64,000 nucleotides of DNA from CBFDBF01 sp050291465. GTDB taxonomy: Bacteria; Pseudomonadota; Gammaproteobacteria; Chromatiales; Chromatiaceae. Below are positions 15,818-24,886 of the stretch, in pieces. The position numbers and the translations under genes were made by a program. Position 1 is the stretch's first letter, and every line of letters starts with the position of its first letter. The stretch lies in assembly GCA_050291465.1 (NCBI GenBank), contig JBNKJV010000001.1, positions 1 through 64,000 of the forward strand, given 5' to 3'. Below the pieces are notes generated by a model. It had not been told where the DNA came from. It did no database searches and was given only the letters and a program-made list of their open reading frames with translations.

Positions 15818-17953
15818 ATGAAAACAAAAAAGATTCTGCTGCTCCTGGCCATAGCCGTCCTGGTTTACCTGTTCTTTGCCTTTGACCTGGGACAGTATCT
15901 CGACCTGCAGTACATCAAATCACAGCAGGCGAGCATCGAGGCCTATTACCGGGCCCACTTCTGGACCACCGTCCTGATCTATTTCACCATCTATGTGGTG
16001 GTCACCGCCCTCTCCCTTCCGGGGGCAACAGTAATGACCCTGGCCGGTGGGGCGATCTTCGGTCTGGCGACGGGAACCGTCATCATCTCCTTCGCCTCCA
16101 CCATCGGCGCCACCCTGGCCTTCCTGATCGCCCGCTATCTGCTGCGGGATACGGTGCAGGAGAAATTCGGTGATCATCTCAACAATATCAACCGCGGCAT
16201 CGAAAAAGACGGCGCCTTTTATCTCTTCACCCTGCGCCTGGTGCCCATATTCCCCTTTTTCATCATCAACCTGGTGATGGGTCTGACACCCATGCGTACG
16301 CTCACCTTCTATCTGGTCAGCCAGGTGGGCATGCTGGCGGGGACCCTGGTCTACGTGAACGCGGGCACTCAGCTGGCGGCCATCGAGTCCGCAAGCGGCA
16401 TTCTCTCTCCCGGCCTGCTCGCCTCATTCGCCCTGCTCGGCCTATTCCCCCTGATAGCGCGCAAGACCATCGAATACATCAAGGCCCGCAAACTGATGCG
16501 CAATTACCCCAGACCCAGACGCTTCGACCGTAACCTGGTCGTCATCGGTGCCGGGGCCGCCGGACTGGTGACCTCTTATATCGCCGCGGCGGTCAAATCC
16601 AAGGTCACCCTCATCGAAAAGCACAAAATGGGCGGGGACTGCCTGAATACCGGCTGCGTACCCTCCAAGGCGCTCATCCGCTCGGCGAAATTTCTCTCCC
16701 ACATCAAACGCGCCCCGGAACTGGGTATGAACTCAGCCAGCGTGGATTACGACTTCGCCAAGGTGATGGAACGGGTGCAGCGGGTGATTCGGGCGGTGGA
16801 GCCCCACGACTCGGTGGAACGCTATACCGAATTGGGGGTGGAATGCCTCCAGGGCGAGGCCTATATCCGCTCGCCCTATGACGTGGAGGTGAACGGCAAC
16901 CGCCTCACCACCCGCAACATCGTCATCGCCACCGGGGCGCGGCCGGCGGTACCGCCCATCCCGGGCGCGAATGAGATCGGCTATCTCACCTCGGATACTG
17001 TGTGGAATCTGCGGCAAAGGCCGGAACGGCTGCTGGTGCTGGGGGGCGGCCCCATCGGCTGCGAACTGACCCAGGCCTTCAACCGCCTCGGCTGCAAGGT
17101 CACCCAGGTGGAACTCGGCGATCGCATCATGGTTCGGGAGGACCCGGAGATATCGGAACGGGTGCAGGAGCGTTTCCGGGCGGAAGGTGTCAACCTGCTG
17201 ACCGGTCATCGGGCGAAAGAGTTCGTCACCGAAGAGGGCCGCAAGATTCTGATCTGCGAACGAGGTGAGGAAGAGGTGCGGGTGGAGTTTGACGAAGTCC
17301 TGATCGCCGTGGGACGGGCCGCCAACAGCCGGGGCTTCGGTCTGGAGGAGCTGGGCGTCCCGCTGAACCCCAACGGGACTATCGAAGTCAACGACTACCT
17401 GCAGACCAACTACCCCAACATCTACGCCTGCGGTGACGTGGCCGGCCCCTATCAGTTCACCCACGCCGCGGGCCACCAGGCCTGGTATGCCTCGGTCAAC
17501 GCCCTGTTCGGCCGCTTCAAGCGCTTCCGTGTCGACTACTCGGTCATTCCCTGGTCCACCTTCACCGATCCGGAGGTGGCGCGGGTCGGCCTCAACGAAC
17601 AGGACGCCAAGGCGAAAAACATCCCCTACGAGGTGACCACCTACGGCATCGACGACCTGGACCGGGCCATCGCCGATGAAGAGGCCCACGGCCTGGTGAA
17701 GGTGCTGACGGTGCCGGGCAAGGACAAGATCCTGGGGGTGACCATCGTGGGCGAACACGCCGGCGACCTGATCACCGAATATGTACTTGCCATGCGCCAC
17801 GGTCTGGGACTGAACAAGATCATGAGCACCATCCATATCTATCCCACCCTGGCGGAGGCAAACAAATACGCCGCCGGCGAGTGGAAGCGAGCCCACGCAC
17901 CGGAGGGTCTGCTACGCTGGGTGGAGCGGTATCATGGCTGGATGCGAGGTTAA
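15818..17953 (+). CDS. VTT-domain membrane protein fused to FAD-dependent disulfide oxidoreductase
   Basis: A 711-residue fusion. Residues 1-225 form a TVP38/TMEM64 (VTT/DedA-like) membrane domain with about six helices and the family segments PGATVMTLAGGAIFG and RLVPIFPFF. Residues 235-711 form a pyridine nucleotide-disulfide oxidoreductase with FAD motif VIGAGAAGL (242-250), redox pair CLNTGC (Cys275, Cys280), NAD motif LGGGPIGCE, and the dimerisation domain with STIHIYPTLAE. It is related to mercuric reductase and dihydrolipoamide dehydrogenase but lacks the HMA domain and C-terminal cysteine pair of MerA. Such fusions are known in several phyla; the substrate is not known. It sits 14 bases before the arsM-like gene. 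Confidence 0.9.
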   Translation: MKTKKILLLLAIAVLVYLFFAFDLGQYLDLQYIKSQQASIEAYYRAHFWTTVLIYFTIYVVVTALSLPGATVMTLAGGAIFGLATGTVIISFASTIGATLAFLIARYLLRDTVQEKFGDHLNNINRGIEKDGAFYLFTLRLVPIFPFFIINLVMGLTPMRTLTFYLVSQVGMLAGTLVYVNAGTQLAAIESASGILSPGLLASFALLGLFPLIARKTIEYIKARKLMRNYPRPRRFDRNLVVIGAGAAGLVTSYIAAAVKSKVTLIEKHKMGGDCLNTGCVPSKALIRSAKFLSHIKRAPELGMNSASVDYDFAKVMERVQRVIRAVEPHDSVERYTELGVECLQGEAYIRSPYDVEVNGNRLTTRNIVIATGARPAVPPIPGANEIGYLTSDTVWNLRQRPERLLVLGGGPIGCELTQAFNRLGCKVTQVELGDRIMVREDPEISERVQERFRAEGVNLLTGHRAKEFVTEEGRKILICERGEEEVRVEFDEVLIAVGRAANSRGFGLEELGVPLNPNGTIEVNDYLQTNYPNIYACGDVAGPYQFTHAAGHQAWYASVNALFGRFKRFRVDYSVIPWSTFTDPEVARVGLNEQDAKAKNIPYEVTTYGIDDLDRAIADEEAHGLVKVLTVPGKDKILGVTIVGEHAGDLITEYVLAMRHGLGLNKIMSTIHIYPTLAEANKYAAGEWKRAHAPEGLLRWVERYHGWMRG

Positions 17954-17967
17954 GGAGAGGTAATAAC

Positions 17968-19191
17968 ATGCATGAGATTGTCCAGGACTACTACGGCCGC
18001 CAGCTGCAACATACGGATGACTTGAAGACCTCCGCCTGCTGTGACGCCGGCGAGACCCCCGAATGGCTGAAACCGTTGCTGGCCAACGTTCATCCCGACG
18101 TACTGGCCCGTTACTACGGTTGCGGACTGGTCTGCCCGCCGCTGCTGGAGGGTTGCCGAGTGCTCGATCTCGGCTGCGGCTCCGGGCGTGACGTCTACCT
18201 GCTGTCGCAACTGGTGGGGCCGACGGGCGAGGTGGTGGGTGTCGACATGACCGAGGAGCAGCTCAGTCTGGCGGAAGGGTTCCGCGAGTATCACCAGGGG
18301 GTGTTCGGCTTCGGCAATGTGCGTTTTCTGCGCGGCTACATTGAACGTCTGGATGAAGTAGCCCCCTTTCCTCGCCACCCTTCTACTGCGGACGCCGAAC
18401 CACTCGCCGTGACGGGACGTACTCCCTCCAGCCGGTTCGACGTAGAGTCAGCTACGCCTTCACCGTCTTCCAGTCCGTGCGCCCCGCCACAGCGGCGTTT
18501 CGACGCCCTCGCGACAAACGGCGGCGAGGAAAGGGAGCTATACCTTGAACCTGGCAGCTTCGACGTCATCGTCTCCAACTGCGTTATCAACCTCTCTCCG
18601 GACAAGGACAAGGTACTGGCCGGCGCACACCGTCTGCTCAAGCCCGGCGGCGAGATCTACTTCTCCGACGTCTATGCCGACCGGCGGGTACCGGACGCGG
18701 TACGCAACGACCCGGTGCTCTACGGCGAATGCCTGGGGGGCGCACTGTACTGGAACGACTTCCTGAGTGTCGCCCGGCGTAACGGCTTCGGCGATCCCCG
18801 CCTGGTGGAGGACCGCCCCCTCACCGTCGACGATCCGGAACTGGCCGAACGCACCGGCAATATCCGCTTCTTCTCCGCCACCTATCGCCTGTTCAAACTG
18901 GACGGCCTGGAGAGCGACTGTGAAGACTACGGCCAGGCGGTGATCTATCGGGGCTCCATCCCCCGGCATAAGGACAGCTTCCTGCTGGACAAGCATCACC
19001 GGATCGAGACCGGCCGGGTGTTCCCGGTGTGCGGCAACACCTGGCGTATGCTGCACGGCAGCCGCTTCCAACCTCATTTCGATTTCATCGGTGACTTCAG
19101 CCGCCACTACGGTATCTTCGACGGCTGCGGCTGCGACCTACCGTTCGATCAGGAAGAAACCGGGGACGACACCAGCGGGGCCTGCTGTTAG
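17968..19191 (+). CDS. ArsM-type SAM-dependent methyltransferase with in-frame insert
   Basis: A 407-residue class I methyltransferase resembling arsenite methyltransferases: motif I VLDLGCGSGRDVY (65-77), a second motif at FDVIVSNCVINLSPDK (198-213), and candidate arsenic-ligand cysteines at 52, 205 and 255. The C-terminus ends in a CC pair (SGACC). Residues about 132-190 are a low-complexity, Pro/Ser/Arg-rich insert exactly between the strand ending in YIERLDEVA and the LEPGSFDV segment. Without it the protein would be about 350 residues, normal for this type. The start at 17968 follows the SD GGAGAGG. The preceding oxidoreductase gene is probably cotranscribed. Function in arsenic methylation or arsenosugar synthesis is inferred. 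Confidence 0.82.
   Translation: MHEIVQDYYGRQLQHTDDLKTSACCDAGETPEWLKPLLANVHPDVLARYYGCGLVCPPLLEGCRVLDLGCGSGRDVYLLSQLVGPTGEVVGVDMTEEQLSLAEGFREYHQGVFGFGNVRFLRGYIERLDEVAPFPRHPSTADAEPLAVTGRTPSSRFDVESATPSPSSSPCAPPQRRFDALATNGGEERELYLEPGSFDVIVSNCVINLSPDKDKVLAGAHRLLKPGGEIYFSDVYADRRVPDAVRNDPVLYGECLGGALYWNDFLSVARRNGFGDPRLVEDRPLTVDDPELAERTGNIRFFSATYRLFKLDGLESDCEDYGQAVIYRGSIPRHKDSFLLDKHHRIETGRVFPVCGNTWRMLHGSRFQPHFDFIGDFSRHYGIFDGCGCDLPFDQEETGDDTSGACC
18364..18535. mobile_element. Palindrome-flanked 172-bp insert inside the arsM-like gene
   Basis: Perfect 13-bp inverted arms CCCTTTCCTCGCC (18364-18376) and GGCGAGGAAAGGG (18523-18535) bound a segment encoding only low-complexity residues, placed where ArsM homologues run directly from one strand to the next. 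The reading frame stays open. This resembles the protein-coding palindromic elements described in Rickettsia (RPE), but no named family is claimed. Confidence 0.6.
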
Positions 19192-19565
19192 ACCGGAATT
19201 TATTCGATAAAAATCTTCACCACGGAAAGCACAGAGGACACGGAGAGTCCTAAAACCGGGCGAACGGCATTCCCTGTGTTCTCCGTGGTAATAATCTGAC
19301 CCACTCCAGGTTGCAGGCTGCAGCATTCCCTCTATCCTCAAAAGAAGAAAAAACCTAGCAAATTACAGTGCTTTTCTGTTAGTTTATTGACCACACGGAA
19401 ACAACGAAAACACCGCAGCGGGAAGGCTGCATCTCAGCGGCCTCCCCTTTCCGGGGATATATAAAAATTGCCTGTTTTCAAATGCCGCAAATCGCAAACT
19501 ATTCAGCGGTAATTCGCGATTATCATTGCAAGCTTCTACCTGCTTAGAATGTTTATCTAAATATT
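19192..19565. repeat. Intergenic repeats before the ankyrin island
   Basis: No gene is seen in these 374 bases. A block of inverted arms of the CACGGAGAACACAGAG family occupies 19219-19247 and 19272-19292. The remainder becomes AT-rich and leads into the accessory island. The next gene starts without an obvious SD. Confidence 0.65.
19219..19292. repeat. CACAGAG-family dispersed repeat (inverted pair)
   Basis: The left arm accacggaaagcacagagg (19219-19237) is complementary, with a few mismatches, to the right arm ccctgtgttctccgtggt (about 19272-19289). Single arms of the same family occur at 28707-28738 and 43519-43552. All three copies sit in intergenic DNA. Confidence 0.75.
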
Positions 19566-20051
19566 ATGATTGGGTATATCTTATTCGCACTGATAATTGC
19601 GGAGTTCGCATCCATAATACTTTGGTTTGTTCCGTACTATAAACATGGTTTGAGTGTATATACACGCCAACTGAAAAAGTACAACAGCGTTAGTGAGTTC
19701 GAATCCGACGAATCCGTGGTTATAGATGAAAGGAGCGGATATTTCCTAAAAGATGCCTCCCCTACAACAATGCTCTTCTGGGAGCTGCCGCTGGTATTTT
19801 TAGTGCTCGCTTACGTGCCAACCATGAGAGGAGTTATCACTTACAATAACGCTTCAAATGCACTCGAAGTACAAGGCAAGCTTAATGTGTCCATATTGCC
19901 ATTTCTATTGTATATCGCGGTTTCCCTAGGAAACGGGACTAATTATTTTGCTGCCTGGGGCATTCCGATATCGATATGGATCCTCAGTTATCTTATCCAG
20001 TATTTGCGCTTTTCCAGTTATGCAACAGAAATAGAAAGAAGCCTTGCTTAA
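19566..20051 (+). CDS. Hypothetical four-helix membrane protein
   Basis: A 161-residue protein with hydrophobic helices at about residues 2-22, 72-92, 112-130 and 133-150, and a charged loop at 30-65. No known family is recognised. Codon use is AT-richer than in the flanking core genes, which fits the accessory island. Its ATG follows an AT-rich stretch with no clear SD. It is separated from the next gene by 146 bases that include a 20-bp repeat (20067-20090 region). Confidence 0.55.
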   Translation: MIGYILFALIIAEFASIILWFVPYYKHGLSVYTRQLKKYNSVSEFESDESVVIDERSGYFLKDASPTTMLFWELPLVFLVLAYVPTMRGVITYNNASNALEVQGKLNVSILPFLLYIAVSLGNGTNYFAAWGIPISIWILSYLIQYLRFSSYATEIERSLA

Positions 20052-20065
20052 AGGGCGTGCTTTAA

Positions 20066-20090
20066 GGGTACGCATTTATTATTAAGACGA
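20066..20090 (+). repeat. Short direct repeat, copy 1
   Basis: The 20-bp sequence ACGCATTTATTATTAAGACG, preceded by ggt, occurs here and again at about 21250-21269, each time just downstream of a gene in the accessory island. The two copies frame the HEAT-like gene at 20198-21226. Confidence 0.75.
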
Positions 20091-20197
20091 AGGATCAATA
20101 GGGTCAGACCCGATTGGAGCACAATCCGATCAACAAGGAAAACCGGGGGCGGAACACGGTTTTCGCTAATATGCTAGAGCTACTGAGAGGCCGATAA

Positions 20198-21226
20198 ATG
20201 AGAAATAAAGAACAGCAGCTGCAGCAATTGTTCGACAGCCTTGAGACGTTACCCCCCTGGAAACTATATAAGGCAATGCGGAAGATCGCCAAACTGAACG
20301 ACTCCAAATGGCTGACCGATGCAACTGGAGCAGGACAAGACTCCATACGCCTTCTTGGTGATTATGATGAAGACTGGGTGCTGCCGTGTCTGCTTGCAGC
20401 TGTTCGCTCCGACGAGTTCAAGCGTTCGGCAGTGCGTGGCCTGGGACAACATGGGAAAGCCCAAGCGATTGAACCCATAATCGCTGCCATGCAGTCTGAC
20501 CGCGCTATCGCTGTAATTGGAGCGAAAGCCCTGGTAAAACTGGGTCAACCCGAATGGCGACAATGGATCCGGGGAGACGCGGATGACATCCCCAGGCTAC
20601 GCGGATCGGGCAATCCCGACGCGGCTCGTATTGTGGATGCCTGGGAGTCCGCCGCTGCCGCCAGAGAGCAACAAAGAGAGATTAAACGACAAGAAAAGCG
20701 TGCACGAAGAGAAAGTGCAAAACTGGAAAAACAAGAGCAGCAAACTACGGCCAAAGAGCCGGAAGTTGAATTAAGAAGTAAAGACTATTGGCCCTTTATG
20801 TTCGGGGTATTCGTAATCGGTGGTCTTGGCGTTATGCCGTTCTTGTTTGGCTTGATTATAGATAACCCAAGACATGAACTTGTGCTCTTGAGCCTTTTTG
20901 CATGCGTTTTTTTTGCATTTATCCACTCCAGAAACCTGGAGATTGCCTTCTCTAGAATTGTCTTTTTGACAATCATTATCTTATTTCCAACCGATGCGAT
21001 GAGACAGTTTACTTCGGGAAGCAGCACGCTTCCGCACTCACAGGGCACCAGTGGGAATAATGGCGGTTTATTGGCGACCATTGATAAAGGAGAGCTGATT
21101 ACTATTGCGGTAGTGGGCTTTATTGCGATGACTGTTTGCGGCAAGTTGGGTGTAGGCCTTGCGAAAATCACAGGGATTTCCAAGCTATTCTCAAACGACC
21201 AAGAACAGCAATCGGAAAAAGAATGA
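20198..21226 (+). CDS. HEAT-like repeat protein with coiled coil and membrane segments
   Basis: A 342-residue protein. Residues 1-155 are alpha-helical and HEAT/armadillo-like (VLPCLLAAVRSDEFKRSAVRGLGQHG, split by short loops, followed by AIEPIIAAMQSDRA and AIAVIGAKALVKLG). Residues about 155-195 are a highly charged coiled coil rich in Arg, Glu and Lys, and the C-terminal half holds three to four hydrophobic helices. It is likely anchored in the inner membrane with the repeat domain in the cytosol. No enzyme motif is seen. It is framed by two copies of a 20-bp repeat, which hints at insertion as a unit. Confidence 0.6.
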   Translation: MRNKEQQLQQLFDSLETLPPWKLYKAMRKIAKLNDSKWLTDATGAGQDSIRLLGDYDEDWVLPCLLAAVRSDEFKRSAVRGLGQHGKAQAIEPIIAAMQSDRAIAVIGAKALVKLGQPEWRQWIRGDADDIPRLRGSGNPDAARIVDAWESAAAAREQQREIKRQEKRARRESAKLEKQEQQTTAKEPEVELRSKDYWPFMFGVFVIGGLGVMPFLFGLIIDNPRHELVLLSLFACVFFAFIHSRNLEIAFSRIVFLTIIILFPTDAMRQFTSGSSTLPHSQGTSGNNGGLLATIDKGELITIAVVGFIAMTVCGKLGVGLAKITGISKLFSNDQEQQSEKE

Positions 21227-21249
21227 TAAGCAGACGACGATAGAAGGGA

Positions 21250-21269
21250 ACGCATTTATTATTAAGACG
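21250..21269 (+). repeat. Short direct repeat, copy 2
   Basis: Second copy of ACGCATTTATTATTAAGACG, preceded by gggaa instead of gggt. It lies 24 bases after the stop of the HEAT-like gene and about 30 bases before the first ankyrin gene. Confidence 0.75.
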
Positions 21270-21296
21270 CAATCTAATATAGGAGGTAACTGAATA

Positions 21297-22841
21297 ATGA
21301 GAGCAAAAATAATCGGCCGTTCATTCTTGTTACTAATGTTTGGAATGGCACTAATAAGCAGCTCATTATCTGCTGACGACGTCACCCTCATCAACGCCGC
21401 ACGTAGCGGAAAATTAAATGACGTGCGGTCGTTACTTGCCAACGGTGAAGACGTAAACCTTAAGGATTACAATGGCGTTACCGCACTAATGGCTGCCTCC
21501 TATAAAGGACATGAGGAGATCGTGAGAGAATTGCTGTCGAAAGGCGCCGACGTAAACTACAAGAAATCAAACGGCGTCACCGCTCTTATTATGGCATCGG
21601 AGCAAGGCCATAGTGCCGTCGTAAAGCTGCTTCTCGCCAAAGGTGCTGAAGTAAGCACACGATCAGGAGATGGCAGGACAGCCCTTTTTTGGGCTTCCCA
21701 GGGGGGGCATACGGACGTCGTTAGAGAGCTGTTAGCAAAAGGCGCTGACCCTAATACCAAGACAGCAGATGGAGTTACCGCCCTTAGCATTGCATCTGAG
21801 GATGGTAACGTGGAGGTCGTCAGGGAGTTACTCGCCAAAGGCGCTGACGTAAACGCAGTATCTAACGATGGATCCACAGCTCTATTCATGGCTTCCCAGA
21901 TGGGTCATTTGGATGTCGTTAAAGAATTACTCACGAAGGAAGCCGTGGCAAATATAAATAGTAGTAATGCTATCCCGGCGCTATATGTGGCATCGCAAGA
22001 AGGTCACGTGGAAATCGTCAAGCTATTAGTATCCAAAGGTGCCGATGTAAACAGGACGGTAAAAAGTGGGTTTACCGCGTTAATGTCGGCATCCAGGAAT
22101 GGGAATATAGAGGTCGTCAGGGAGTTGCTCGCAAACGGGGCAGACGTAACCATGAAAAATGAAAATGGAGCTTCAGCTCTCTTCATGGCTTCACAAGATG
22201 GCCATGTGAAAATTGTTCAAGAACTTGTCAACAATGGCGCTATCGTGAACATTCAAACCAATGATGGTTTCACGCCGCTCATAACGGCATCTCTGCATGG
22301 CCATGAAGGGGTCGTTAAGGAGTTGCTCGCCAAGGATGCAAGCCTGGAAGTAAAGCATAAAGATGGCCAAACAGCACTAATGGCAGCTGCACAAGAAGGC
22401 CATGTGGATATCGTCAAGGATCTAATAAATAGCGGCGCTATTGTGGACATACAGGCTATTGATGGTTTCACGCCACTCATGATTGCATCAGAAAGCGGTC
22501 ATGCTGAGGTTGTAAAGGCGTTGCTCGCAAACGGGGCAGACGTAAATAGGCGAATTGACGATGGAACCACAGCCCTCATCATGGCCTCACAAAGCGGTCA
22601 TGTGGAGGTCGTTAAAGCACTGCTTGCCGGCGGCGCTGATGTGGACATCAAAGGCAGAAGCGACGTCACTGCCCTTTTTATGGCTTCACTACACGGCAAT
22701 TTAGAGATTGTTCGTGAGCTGCTCGCAAAAGGTGCTGATGTTAATATCAAAACAACGCGTGGTGATACAGCGCTAAAAGTTGCAAGTTACAAAGGATACA
22801 CACAGCTTGTAAAGCTGTTGAAAGATGCGGGCGCTAATTAA
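21297..22841 (+). CDS. Secreted ankyrin-repeat protein (15 repeats)
   Basis: A 514-residue protein with a signal peptide (about residues 1-24, ending SSLSA) followed by 15 consecutive 33-residue ankyrin repeats that fill the rest of the chain. The repeats follow the consensus TALMxASxxGHxEVVxxLLAKGADVN. There is no further domain, so the mature protein is a pure solenoid for protein binding in the periplasm or outside the cell. The ATG follows the SD AGGAGG at about 21281-21287. Two shorter proteins of the same type follow in tandem, probably from local duplication. Ankyrin proteins are common in host-associated bacteria, but no host link is shown here. Confidence 0.9.
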   Translation: MRAKIIGRSFLLLMFGMALISSSLSADDVTLINAARSGKLNDVRSLLANGEDVNLKDYNGVTALMAASYKGHEEIVRELLSKGADVNYKKSNGVTALIMASEQGHSAVVKLLLAKGAEVSTRSGDGRTALFWASQGGHTDVVRELLAKGADPNTKTADGVTALSIASEDGNVEVVRELLAKGADVNAVSNDGSTALFMASQMGHLDVVKELLTKEAVANINSSNAIPALYVASQEGHVEIVKLLVSKGADVNRTVKSGFTALMSASRNGNIEVVRELLANGADVTMKNENGASALFMASQDGHVKIVQELVNNGAIVNIQTNDGFTPLITASLHGHEGVVKELLAKDASLEVKHKDGQTALMAAAQEGHVDIVKDLINSGAIVDIQAIDGFTPLMIASESGHAEVVKALLANGADVNRRIDDGTTALIMASQSGHVEVVKALLAGGADVDIKGRSDVTALFMASLHGNLEIVRELLAKGADVNIKTTRGDTALKVASYKGYTQLVKLLKDAGAN

Positions 22842-23008
22842 TCATTTGAGCCATATAGCAAGGAAGAACCGTTACTGAATGATATCCGCGATCAGCGGGG
22901 CTCGATTAGAATGAGACTCCGCGAAAGTAGGAACACGGATAATTCCGGGGACAGTATGAACCCCCCCACATATTTCGGGCCCATATAGGATATAGGAGGC
23001 AACACAGC

Positions 23009-23956
23009 ATGAAGCCGAAGTTCACCGCATACGTGATTATGATCTGTTCCCTTTGTATTATTTCAATAAACGATTCACTATGCGCAGGAGAAACCAACCT
23101 GGTTGATGCCGCACGTGCTGGCGACCTGGAGCAGGTGCAGTCCATGCTTGCCAATGGTGCCGACGTCAACATAATGGATAATGGGTCAACGGCTCTTATT
23201 TGGGCATCTGGTCAAGGTCACGAGAAGATAGTTAAGGAGCTACTAGAAAAAGGCGCCGACCCGAATATCAAAGATAAGGATGGAATTTCCGCCCTTACTG
23301 TAGCAGCAGAGGGTGGTCACGCCGCAATTGTTAAGGAACTACTGGCCAATGGTGCAGAGGCAAATGTCAAACGAAAAGATGGTAGTACGGCATTACTCTG
23401 GGCCGCGAAAAAGGGTAATACAGAAATTGTCAGGGATCTCCTAGCCAACGGCGCAGATGCAAATATTGGGCTTAAAAATGGCACTACCGCTCTGATAACG
23501 GCCTCTGAGAGAGGCCATATCGCAGTCGTTCACGAATTGCTTGCTAATAGTGCGGACCTAAACAGTAAAGGCGATGATGGCGCAACAGCTCTTTTTATGG
23601 CTTCACAACAGGGATATGAAGATGTCGTTAAGGCCCTTCTCCTCGAAGGCGCAAATGCCGATATCCAGAGAAATGACGGCTTCACAGCACTCATGTGGAT
23701 GTCTCAGGAAGGAAATCTGGAAATTGCCAAGGCACTAATCGCCCAAGGCGCAAACGTAGACATCCAGGCAAATAATGGTGCTACCGCACTTATGCTGGCC
23801 TCATATAACGGTCATACAGAAATTGTTAAGGAGCTGCTCGCCAACGGGGCCAATATGAACCTCAAGGCTGGAAACAATGCGACTGCTATCATGTTTGCCT
23901 CACAACAAGGCAACACGGACATTGTCAGACTTCTTAGAGACGCAGGTACAGAATAA
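23009..23956 (+). CDS. Secreted ankyrin-repeat protein (9 repeats)
   Basis: A 315-residue protein with a signal peptide (residues 1-26, ending SLCAGE) and nine 33-residue ankyrin repeats up to the C-terminus. Its last repeat (NTDIVRLLRDAGTE) mirrors the end of the 15-repeat neighbour (LVKLLKDAGAN). SD AGGAGGC lies about ten bases before the ATG. It is separated from its neighbours by 167 and 158 bases of non-coding DNA, so each ankyrin gene may have its own promoter. The repeats share frequent phrases (TALFMASQ, EIVKELLANGA) with the other two genes, supporting a common origin. Confidence 0.9.
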   Translation: MKPKFTAYVIMICSLCIISINDSLCAGETNLVDAARAGDLEQVQSMLANGADVNIMDNGSTALIWASGQGHEKIVKELLEKGADPNIKDKDGISALTVAAEGGHAAIVKELLANGAEANVKRKDGSTALLWAAKKGNTEIVRDLLANGADANIGLKNGTTALITASERGHIAVVHELLANSADLNSKGDDGATALFMASQQGYEDVVKALLLEGANADIQRNDGFTALMWMSQEGNLEIAKALIAQGANVDIQANNGATALMLASYNGHTEIVKELLANGANMNLKAGNNATAIMFASQQGNTDIVRLLRDAGTE

Positions 23957-24114
23957 TGATTCTGCTATTAGAAGGAATAAGTATCAGTCCAAATCAATTA
24001 CTCATTCAGCTTTTCCAAGAGCAGCCATAGAAGACACGATTTTATGATATCGCATCCGACGAAACCGCGGACCTGATACTTTGGCGTTTCAATAACCTTT
24101 GAAAGGAAATAAAA

Positions 24115-24843
24115 ATGAAACTAAAAACAATTCCTCATATTATTTTGGCATCATTTTTCGTGATGGTATTAACGTGCGGCCCGGCATCTGCCGAAAACAA
24201 GAACTCAGACGATACCCCACAATCTCAAGAGGACCTAGAGAAGAGACTCCAATTGGCGGCTTTTTTCGGTTTCGTTAAAGATGTCAAGCAGCTTCTCGAT
24301 GACGGAGTGAATATTGAGACACCAACTTTTACCGCAGGCTCCCCATTGATAACGGCATCAAGTCAGGGGCATATTGAGGTGGTTAAGGCTTTACTTGAAG
24401 CCGGCGCGGACGTAAATAACAGCAATAACAATTCAGGAACCACGGCTCTCCTAGAAGCAACAAGATCCGGGCATGCGAATATAGTTACACTGCTGCTTGG
24501 TAAAGGTGCAAATCCAAACATACTGGATAGAAGTGATGGTGGTGGCGGTACGGCGCTTTTAGTAGCATCGGTTAAAGGATATACAGAAATCATCAAGGAA
24601 CTGCTTGCCAATGGGGCTTATGTGGACCTCAGAAATGATTTTGATATCACGCCACTTGCAGCAGCTGCAACCATGGGTCATAAGGAGGTTGTCAAAGTAC
24701 TGCTCGCCAATGGAGCGAATGTAAATTTCAAAAGGCTTGATGGCAGCACCGCACTTTCGCAGGCCTTGATGGGCGGTCATACGGAGGTTGCCGATCTTCT
24801 TAGGGAAGCGGGCGCAAAGCAGATAATCGGGAAAACCGAGTAA
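24115..24843 (+). CDS. Secreted ankyrin-repeat protein (6 repeats)
   Basis: A 242-residue protein with a signal peptide (residues 1-27, ending PASAEN), a short acidic/polar segment, and six ankyrin repeats. Repeats 2 and 3 carry small loop insertions (NSNNNSG and RSDGGG), unlike the regular spacing of the two upstream paralogues. The last repeat is followed by a short basic tail (KQIIGKTE). SD AAAGGAAA precedes the ATG. It is the most diverged of the three ankyrin genes. Confidence 0.88.
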   Translation: MKLKTIPHIILASFFVMVLTCGPASAENKNSDDTPQSQEDLEKRLQLAAFFGFVKDVKQLLDDGVNIETPTFTAGSPLITASSQGHIEVVKALLEAGADVNNSNNNSGTTALLEATRSGHANIVTLLLGKGANPNILDRSDGGGGTALLVASVKGYTEIIKELLANGAYVDLRNDFDITPLAAAATMGHKEVVKVLLANGANVNFKRLDGSTALSQALMGGHTEVADLLREAGAKQIIGKTE

Positions 24844-24886
24844 GCGTGACAAACCCCAGTCGGCCGATCTATTCGAGGATCGATCA

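Noticed and set aside
16733..17896. 387-codon minus-strand open frame
   Set aside because: It is the antisense shadow of the FAD oxidoreductase domain.
15818..17953. Mercuric reductase gene
   Set aside because: The redox motif is shared by the whole family, but the HMA domain and C-terminal cysteine pair of MerA are missing and no mer genes are nearby.
18336..18641. 101-codon minus-strand open frame across the ArsM insert
   Set aside because: It runs antisense through clearly conserved methyltransferase motifs and has no coding support of its own.
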